A stretch of 18,747 nt of DNA from JASJHI01 sp965371355 (GTDB lineage: Bacteria; Actinomycetota; Acidimicrobiia; Acidimicrobiales; Ilumatobacteraceae), in contig CBDUYD010000046.1 of assembly GCA_965371355.1 (NCBI GenBank), positions 1-18,747 of the forward strand. The letters run 5' to 3'. Of the stretch, positions 14,661-18,747 are shown piece after piece. Below the pieces are notes generated by a model. The model did not search any database. It was not told where the DNA came from and worked only from the letters and a program-made list of their open reading frames with translations. Each line of letters begins with the position of its first letter. Position 1 is the first letter of the stretch. Both the position numbers and the translations under genes were made by a program.

Positions 14661-15278
14661 CTACTTCGAGTAGAGCTCGACGATGAGCGACTCGCGGACG
14701 GGAACGTCGATGTGCTCGCGTTCGGGGAGGCTGCGGACGGTGACTTCCTTGCCCGCGTCGCCCGACTCGAGCCAGCCGACGAGCGGCCGGTCGAGCACGT
14801 CGATGTTGTGCTGGATGACGATCATGTTGCGCGCCTTGGGCGACAGTGAGATGACCGCACCCTTCTTGCAGCGGAAGCTCGGAATGTCGACGCGCTTGCC
14901 GTCGACCTGGACCAGGCCGTGGTTGACGAACTGGCGGGCCTGTGGTCGGGTCGACGCCCAGCCGGCACGGAACACGACGTTGTCGAGGCGCTGTTCGAGC
15001 ATGCGGAGCAGGATCTCGCCGGTCGGGCCCTGCTGACGGATCGCCTCGTCGTAGGTCTTGCGGAACTGCCTCTCGAGCACCCCGTAGATGTACTTCGCCT
15101 TCTGCTTCTCCTGCATCTGGGCGAGGTACTCGCTTCCGGAGTTGCGGCGCCGGGTGCGACCGTGTTGGCCCGGCGGGAACGGGCGACGCTCGAGCGCCCT
15201 GCGGCCCTTTTCGTTCTCGAAGATGTTGGTGCTCAGGCGGCGCGAGATGCGCACCTTGGGTCCGGTGTAGCGGGCCAT
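14661..15278 (-). CDS. rpsD: 30S ribosomal protein S4
   Basis: This 205-residue protein is S4, a primary 16S rRNA binder of the small subunit. It contains ERRPFPPGQHGRTRRRNSG, the KQKAKYIYGVLERQFRKTY helix region and the S4 RNA-binding domain RLDNVVFRAGWASTRPQARQ followed by VNHGLVQVDGKRV. The N-terminus lacks the four-cysteine zinc motif found in some S4 proteins, so this is the zinc-free form. It starts 17 bases after the rpsK stop. A GAGAGG about 12 bases upstream may act as the ribosome-binding site. Confidence 0.97.
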   Translation of the reverse strand: MARYTGPKVRISRRLSTNIFENEKGRRALERRPFPPGQHGRTRRRNSGSEYLAQMQEKQKAKYIYGVLERQFRKTYDEAIRQQGPTGEILLRMLEQRLDNVVFRAGWASTRPQARQFVNHGLVQVDGKRVDIPSFRCKKGAVISLSPKARNMIVIQHNIDVLDRPLVGWLESGDAGKEVTVRSLPEREHIDVPVRESLIVELYSK

Positions 15279-15295
15279 GACTCAGACGACCTCTC

Positions 15296-15691
15296 TCAGC
15301 CGCGCCGGCGCTTGGGCTGGCGGCAGCCGTTGAAGGGAACCGGGGTCACGTCCTTGATCGAGACGACCTCGATCCCCGTGTTCTGGATGGAACGTACGGC
15401 GGTGTCACGACCCGAACCCGGGCCCTTCACCTCGATCTCGGCGCGGCGCATGCCGTGCTCGATCGCCGCGCGGCCGGCCTTCTCGGCGGCGAGCTGGGCG
15501 GCGAAGGGCGTGCTCTTGCGGCTGCCCTTGTAGCCGACGGCGCCGGACGACGCCCAGGCGATGACGTTGCCCTCGTGATCGGTGATCGAGACGATCGTGT
15601 TGTTGAACGAACTCTTGATATGGACGACGCCGGAGCTGACGTTCTTGCGATCACGTTTGCGGGGCCGACGCCCTGCACTCTGCTGGGCCAT
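15296..15691 (-). CDS. rpsK: 30S ribosomal protein S11
   Basis: This 131-residue protein is S11, part of the small-subunit platform near the E site. Diagnostic segments are VHIKSSFNNTIVSITDHEGN, AWASSGAVGYKGSRKSTPFA and the tail VTPVPFNGCRQPKRRRG. The start MAQQSAGRRPRKRDR at 15691 is family-like. Its ATG overlaps the rpsM stop by one base in the sequence TAATG, indicating termination-reinitiation coupling between the two genes. Confidence 0.97.
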   Translation of the reverse strand: MAQQSAGRRPRKRDRKNVSSGVVHIKSSFNNTIVSITDHEGNVIAWASSGAVGYKGSRKSTPFAAQLAAEKAGRAAIEHGMRRAEIEVKGPGSGRDTAVRSIQNTGIEVVSIKDVTPVPFNGCRQPKRRRG

Positions 15692-16071
15692 TACTTCCTC
15701 ACAGCCTTCTTCTTGTTGGCGACGGTGCGCTTGGCGCCCTTGCGGGTGCGGGCGTTGGTGTGGGTGCGCTGCCCGCGCACGGGCAGGCCCTTGCGGTGAC
15801 GGACACCCTGGAGGCATCCGATCTCGACCTTGCGCTTGATGTCGGCCTGCACATCTCGGCGCAGGTCACCTTCGATCCTCAGGTTCTGGTCGATGTACGA
15901 CCGGATCCTGTTGACCTCGTCCTCGGTGAGGTTCGACACCTTGGTGTCGGGATCGATCTCGAGGTCGCTGGAGATCTTCTGGGAGGTCGGCAGACCGATC
16001 CCGAAGATGTACGTGAGCGACACGTCCAACCGCTTCTCGCGGGGGATGTCGACGCCGGCGATGCGTGCCAT
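15691..16071 (-). CDS. rpsM: 30S ribosomal protein S13
   Basis: This 126-residue protein is S13 of the small-subunit head, which forms bridges to the large subunit and contacts P-site tRNA. The start MARIAGVDIPREKR is canonical. IFGIG is the helix-hairpin-helix region, GVRHRKGLPVRGQRTHTNAR is the family signature, and the tail is lysine-rich. AGGAG about nine bases before ATG 16071 is a good ribosome-binding site. It follows rpmJ by 13 bases. Confidence 0.97.
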   Translation of the reverse strand: MARIAGVDIPREKRLDVSLTYIFGIGLPTSQKISSDLEIDPDTKVSNLTEDEVNRIRSYIDQNLRIEGDLRRDVQADIKRKVEIGCLQGVRHRKGLPVRGQRTHTNARTRKGAKRTVANKKKAVRK

Positions 16072-16084
16072 GTTGTGTTGCTCC

Positions 16085-16198
16085 TCAGCCCTGTCGCTGC
16101 TTGTGGCGGGGGTTCGTGCAGATGACCATGACCCGACGGTGACGACGGATCACTTTGCAGTTGTCGCACATCGGCTTGACGCTCGGTCGTACTTTCAT
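16085..16198 (-). CDS. rpmJ: 50S ribosomal protein L36 (zinc-ribbon form)
   Basis: This 37-residue gene reads MKVRPSVKPMCDNCKVIRRH then RRVMVICTNPRHKQRQG. Residues C11, C14, C27 and H32 form the zinc ribbon of the C+ form of L36. Both the length and every family residue fit. It lies between infA and rpsM, its usual position, 23 bases after infA. Confidence 0.96.
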   Translation of the reverse strand: MKVRPSVKPMCDNCKVIRRHRRVMVICTNPRHKQRQG

Positions 16199-16221
16199 GG
16201 TTGCTCTCTACTCGTGCCGTC

Positions 16222-16458
16222 TTACTTGTATCGGTAGGTGATGCGACCTCGGCTGAGGTCGTATGGTGTGAGTTCCACCTGCACCTTGTCGCCGGGGAGA
16301 ATACGGATGTAGTGCATCCGCATCTTTCCGGAGATGTGCGCCAGTACCTCGTGGCCGTTGTCGAGCTCGACCTTGAACATGGCGTTCGGAAGTGATTCCT
16401 TGATCGTCCCTTCGAGGACGATCGCATCTTCCTTGGGCTTCGGCAGGGGTTTCTCCAA
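16222..16458 (-). CDS. infA: Translation initiation factor IF-1
   Basis: IF-1 binds the 30S A site during initiation. The body is unmistakable: AIVLEGTIKESLPNAMFKVE, NGHEVLAHISGKMRMHYIRI, LPGDKVQVELTPYDLSRG, then RITYRYK. It is an OB-fold protein of normal size. The start is unusual: there is no in-frame ATG or GTG near the expected N-terminus. TTG 16458 gives 78 residues (MEKPLPKPKEDAIV) but has no Shine-Dalgarno. CTG 16446 gives 74 residues beginning MPKPKEDAIV, closest to the family, and has GGAG (minus strand, 16456-16453) six bases upstream. TTG is entered here as the more conventional codon. It is the first gene of the infA-to-truA cluster. Confidence 0.95.
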   Translation of the reverse strand: MEKPLPKPKEDAIVLEGTIKESLPNAMFKVELDNGHEVLAHISGKMRMHYIRILPGDKVQVELTPYDLSRGRITYRYK

Positions 16459-16571
16459 ACCGTGATGGACATCGACAGCCCGGGTGGGCTCTCGGCGCGG
16501 ACATGAACGGCGATCACGACCCGGCTCGCCCGAGCTGTGGTCACCGCGGCCTGCGAACAGACCGGCGTGCC

Positions 16572-16600
16572 ATGCTAGCGGCCCATTTGTCGTTCCCCAA
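16572..16600 (-). promoter_or_regulatory. Promoter of the infA-rpmJ-rpsM-rpsK-rpsD-rpoA-rplQ-truA cluster
   Basis: On the minus strand TTGGGG (16600-16595) and TAGCAT (16577-16572) are 17 bases apart. The -10 fits TANNNT and the -35 keeps TTG. Transcription would start near 16565, giving a leader of about 110-120 bases before infA. The 211-base gap shared with the divergent acyl-CoA dehydrogenase gene shows no other gene. Confidence 0.5.
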
Positions 16601-16669
16601 TGGCCCGATCCCCGCGATTTCCCGGCTTCTGTGCTATGCGGCGACCGTGACAGGATGAGGGATCTGGCC

Positions 16670-17830
16670 ATGGACTTCTCATCGAACCCCGACCACGAAG
16701 CGATCGTCGACGCGGTCGACCAGCGTTGCGCGCAGTTCGACGACTCCTACTGGGCGGCGTGCGACGAGGAACACCGCTTCCCGTGGGAGTTCTACGACGA
16801 GATGGCCGCAGGTGGCTGGATCGGCATCGCCATCCCGGAGCAATACGGCGGCGGAGGGCGCGGGATCACAGAAGCCGCGCTGGTGCTCAATCGCGTCGCC
16901 GCCTCCGGCGCCGCGATGAACGGCTCGAGCGCGATCCACCTCACGATGTTCGGGCTCAATCCCGTCGTCAAGTTCGGAAGCGACGAGCTGAAGGACGCCT
17001 TCCTCCCGCGGGCGGCGGCCGGCGAGCTGCACGTCGCTTTCGGCGTCACCGAGCCCGATGCCGGCACCGACACGAGCCGCGTCGCCACCCGCGCGACCGA
17101 GGACGGCATGGGCGGCTGGATCATCAGCGGGCGCAAGATCTGGACCACCAAGGCACTCGAGTCGGAGGTCTGTCTGTTGCTCGCCCGCACCGACGGTGAG
17201 CCGGGCAATTTCGAGGGCCTCTCACTGTTCCTGGTCGACCTCGATCCTGAGTACGTCGACATCGCCCCGATCCCCAAGATCGGCCGCAACGCCGTCGCGT
17301 CGTGCGAAGTCGCCTACGACGACCTGCCGGTCGAGGGCTGGCGTCTGGTCGGCGACCGTGGCCGGGGATTCCGACAACTGCTCCACGGGCTCAATCCAGA
17401 GCGCATACTGCTGTCGTCGATGGCGTGCGGCCTCGGCGAAGCGGCGATCCGGAGGGCGACGAACTACGCGATCGAGCGCGAGGTGTTCGGTCGTCCGATC
17501 GGCGCCAACCAGGCGATCTCACACCCGTTGGCACAGGCCCACATGCAACTCGCCGCGGCCAAGAACCTGGCGATGCTCGCCGCGTGGCGGTACGACAACG
17601 GGCTCGAGTGCGGCGAGCAGGCCAATACGGCGAAGTATCTCGCCGCGGAGGCCAGCTACTTCGCCGCCGATCAGGCGCTGCAGACCCACGGAGGGCTCGG
17701 ATACGCCGACGAGTACCACGTCGGTCGCTACTGGCGAGAGGCCCGGCTGCAACGGCTTGCGCCGGTGAGCCAGGAGATGACGTGCAACTACATCGCCCAC
17801 AACGTGCTCGGGCTACCCAGGTCGTACTGA
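16670..17830 (+). CDS. Acyl-CoA dehydrogenase
   Basis: This 386-residue flavoenzyme should introduce the alpha-beta double bond into an acyl-CoA, passing electrons to an electron-transfer flavoprotein. Family marks are IPEQYGGGG, the FAD/substrate segment FGVTEPDAGTDTSR, ISGRKIWTT, REVFGRPIGANQAI and QTHGGLGYADEYHVGRYWRE. At the usual catalytic glutamate site (EGT motif) this protein has APVSQEM, so that glutamate appears to be proline. E244 in NPERI sits on the helix that carries the catalytic glutamate in isovaleryl-CoA and long-chain enzymes and is the likely base. Substrate is unknown. ATG 16670 is preferred over ATG 16655 because a GAGGG lies about nine bases upstream and the length fits the family. 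It is divergent from infA. Confidence 0.93.
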   Translation: MDFSSNPDHEAIVDAVDQRCAQFDDSYWAACDEEHRFPWEFYDEMAAGGWIGIAIPEQYGGGGRGITEAALVLNRVAASGAAMNGSSAIHLTMFGLNPVVKFGSDELKDAFLPRAAAGELHVAFGVTEPDAGTDTSRVATRATEDGMGGWIISGRKIWTTKALESEVCLLLARTDGEPGNFEGLSLFLVDLDPEYVDIAPIPKIGRNAVASCEVAYDDLPVEGWRLVGDRGRGFRQLLHGLNPERILLSSMACGLGEAAIRRATNYAIEREVFGRPIGANQAISHPLAQAHMQLAAAKNLAMLAAWRYDNGLECGEQANTAKYLAAEASYFAADQALQTHGGLGYADEYHVGRYWREARLQRLAPVSQEMTCNYIAHNVLGLPRSY

Positions 17831-17843
17831 CCCGTTCCAGGCC

Positions 17844-17861
17844 GCGCTCAGCCCGCAGCGC
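17844..17861. terminator. Hairpin between the convergent dehydrogenase and TetR genes
   Basis: GCGCT (17844-17848) and AGCGC (17857-17861) form a 5-bp stem with an 8-base loop directly next to the TetR stop codon. GCGCTCAGC also occurs twice here (17844-17852 and 17858-17866). There is no T-tract. Confidence 0.3.
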
Positions 17862-18506
17862 TCAGCGGACGCGCTCACCCGACGGGGCGGTATCGATGAG
17901 TTGGCCGCGGATCACCGTCTTGATCGACTCGATCGAACGCCGGAAGCGTCGCGACGAAGTGTTGACCATCGTCAGTCCCGTCAGCACGACCCGGATGAAC
18001 TCGGTGACGAGTTCGCGATCCTCCGCGCGGATCTCACCGGTCGCGATCCCCACTTCGACCAGGCCGAAGAAGAACTCCTCGCGCTCGCGGGCCTGCGGTG
18101 CGAGCAGTTCCGCTATCTCGGGGTGGTGCCGGATGTCGGCGCGGACGGTTCCGACGAACCGCGTGAGGGAAGGATCCTCCTCGTGCATCCCGGCCGCCGC
18201 GTCGAGCACACCATCGAACATGCCGAGGAACGTCGTGTGCCCCGCGACCACCTCGCGGAACCGGTCGTAGATGAACGTCTGCGAGTCGACGTCGACCATC
18301 ACGTAGAGGTCGAGCTTCGAGTCGACGTAGTGGTAAAGCGCGCCCGTGGTGAGGCCCGCCGCCTCGGCGAGGTCCTTGTTGGTGACCGCTGCGTAGCCGC
18401 CGGTGGCGAACAACCGGCGGGCGTTGTCGAGGATCGCTCGGAGCGTGTCGGCGGAATCGCTCGCCGGTGGGCGACCCCGTCGTTTGCCCACTACATGGTC
18501 GACCAT
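17862..18506 (-). CDS. TetR family transcriptional regulator
   Basis: This 214-residue protein starts MVDHVVGKRRGRPPAS and has a TetR DNA-binding domain at about residues 20-65: AILDNARRLFATGGYAAVTN, then KDLAEAAGLTTGALYHYVDS, then KLDLY. The remaining roughly 150 residues are helical and form the ligand-binding and dimerisation part, which gives no clue to the ligand. ATG 18506 is chosen because a -10-like CATACT lies six bases upstream; GTG 18491 is an alternative. The gene is divergent from a lipoprotein gene and convergent with the acyl-CoA dehydrogenase, either of which could be a target. Many actinobacterial TetR proteins next to such genes control acyl-CoA metabolism, but that is only context. 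Confidence 0.93.
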   Translation of the reverse strand: MVDHVVGKRRGRPPASDSADTLRAILDNARRLFATGGYAAVTNKDLAEAAGLTTGALYHYVDSKLDLYVMVDVDSQTFIYDRFREVVAGHTTFLGMFDGVLDAAAGMHEEDPSLTRFVGTVRADIRHHPEIAELLAPQAREREEFFFGLVEVGIATGEIRAEDRELVTEFIRVVLTGLTMVNTSSRRFRRSIESIKTVIRGQLIDTAPSGERVR

Positions 18507-18512
18507 CTCGCG

Positions 18513-18518
18513 AGTATG
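18513..18518 (-). promoter_or_regulatory. Candidate -10 element for a leaderless tetR transcript
   Basis: Read on the minus strand this is CATACT, one base from TATACT, ending six bases before the ATG at 18506. There is no Shine-Dalgarno sequence. The palindrome CTCGCGAG (18507-18514) overlaps it and abuts the start codon. Confidence 0.35.
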
Positions 18519-18526
18519 ACGGGCGG

Positions 18527-18554
18527 CCGCGCTCGGGCTCCCAGCGGAGCGCGG
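18527..18554. promoter_or_regulatory. 8-bp inverted repeat, candidate TetR operator
   Basis: CCGCGCTC (18527-18534) and GAGCGCGG (18547-18554) are exact inverted repeats with a 12-base spacer, in the middle of the 79-base gap between tetR and the divergent lipoprotein gene. If both transcripts are leaderless the repeat is not transcribed, so a DNA-level role such as TetR binding is more likely than an RNA hairpin. Confidence 0.4.
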
Positions 18555-18573
18555 ACCCGACCGGGGCGAGCAG

Positions 18574-18579
18574 TACCGT
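18574..18579 (+). promoter_or_regulatory. Candidate -10 element for the lipoprotein gene
   Basis: TACCGT fits TANNNT and ends six bases before the ATG at 18586, the same leaderless spacing seen for other genes here. No ribosome-binding site is visible. Confidence 0.3.
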
Positions 18580-18585
18580 TCGCGC

Positions 18586-18747
18586 ATGTCCCGTTCGAGA
18601 GTGTCCCGTGCGAGGAAGAACTCCCCGATGTTCGTCCTCGCCGCGGTGTCGCTCGGGCTCCTCGCCGGGTGCGGGGGTGGCGGCGGGGATGACGGCGGGG
18701 ATGACGGCGACGGCGTAGATGACGGCACCGACGAAACGGTCGAGGGG
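18586..18747 (+). CDS. Putative lipoprotein, 5' part only
   Basis: The frame from ATG 18586 is open to the end of the window (54 codons). It encodes a basic N-terminus (MSRSRVSRARKN), a hydrophobic segment (about residues 15-27) and a lipobox LLAGC with the lipidated cysteine at residue 29. After the cysteine comes a Gly/Asp-rich linker (GGGGGDDGGDDGDGVDDGTD). This is a typical Sec-exported lipoprotein start that would be anchored to the outer face of the membrane. The functional domain lies beyond the window, so no function can be given. It is divergent from tetR with an inverted repeat between them. Confidence 0.8.
   Translation, partial: MSRSRVSRARKNSPMFVLAAVSLGLLAGCGGGGGDDGGDDGDGVDDGTDETVEG

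Noticed and set aside
16484..16669. N-terminal extension of the acyl-CoA dehydrogenase back to 16484
   Set aside because: The added sequence is not family-like, overlaps the infA promoter region and lacks coding bias; ATG 16670 gives the normal length.
1..18747. CRISPR arrays, insertion sequences, tRNA or rRNA genes, phage or defence operons
   Set aside because: No regular spaced repeats, transposase or integrase motifs, cloverleaf-like sequences or multi-gene defence arrangement were seen. The lone ATPase and the HNH gene are not adjacent and do not form a system.

Overview
The window is a GC-rich stretch with almost every third codon position G or C. It is dominated by a housekeeping gene order typical of Actinobacteria. 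Gene order, protein character and the DUF222/HNH gene suggest a member of Acidimicrobiia (for example a relative of Ilumatobacter). That taxonomic call is inference; no rRNA is present.

Layout. Bases 1-80 are the tail of an unidentified gene. A DUF222/HNH endonuclease (118-1305, +) converges on an acyl-CoA ligase (1361-3076, -), which follows acpS (3152-3577, -). A solitary AAA ATPase with a winged-helix tail (3696-4820, +) lies between acpS and a very large GlmS-like protein (4920-8273, -). That gene follows glmM, rpsI and rplM on the minus strand (8331-10532). Divergent from rplM is a PAS-GGDEF-EAL gene (10750-12390, +). It converges on the end of the infA-rpmJ-rpsM-rpsK-rpsD-rpoA-rplQ-truA cluster (16458 down to 12419, -). 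An acyl-CoA dehydrogenase (16670-17830, +) diverges from infA. A TetR regulator (17862-18506, -) and a lipoprotein gene running off the window end (18586-18747, +) are divergent.

How the genes fit together. In many Actinobacteria the order is infA...rplQ-truA, then rplM-rpsI-glmM-(coaA)-glmS-acpS. This window keeps that backbone, with two plus-strand genes inserted: the GGDEF-EAL gene between truA and rplM, and the ATPase between glmS and acpS. The minus-strand blocks make ribosomes, RNA polymerase alpha, a tRNA pseudouridine synthase, amino-sugar precursors of peptidoglycan (GlmS then GlmM) and active acyl carrier protein (AcpS). The acyl-CoA ligase and dehydrogenase suggest fatty-acid or related acyl-CoA catabolism.

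Most of the window is ordinary. The most unusual item is the GlmS-like protein: 1117 residues against about 610 for the family, at the syntenic glmS position. Its glutaminase residues and most isomerase residues are kept. It carries a long insertion just after the N-terminal cysteine strand, a C-terminal extension of about 300 residues, and an apparent Lys-to-Arg change at the Schiff-base position. Other points of note are several -10-like hexamers placed 6-7 bases before start codons (leaderless transcription), a GGDEF-EAL gene whose coding signal begins upstream of any standard start codon, an infA gene with no ATG or GTG start, and a hairpin overlapping the acpS ribosome-binding site.
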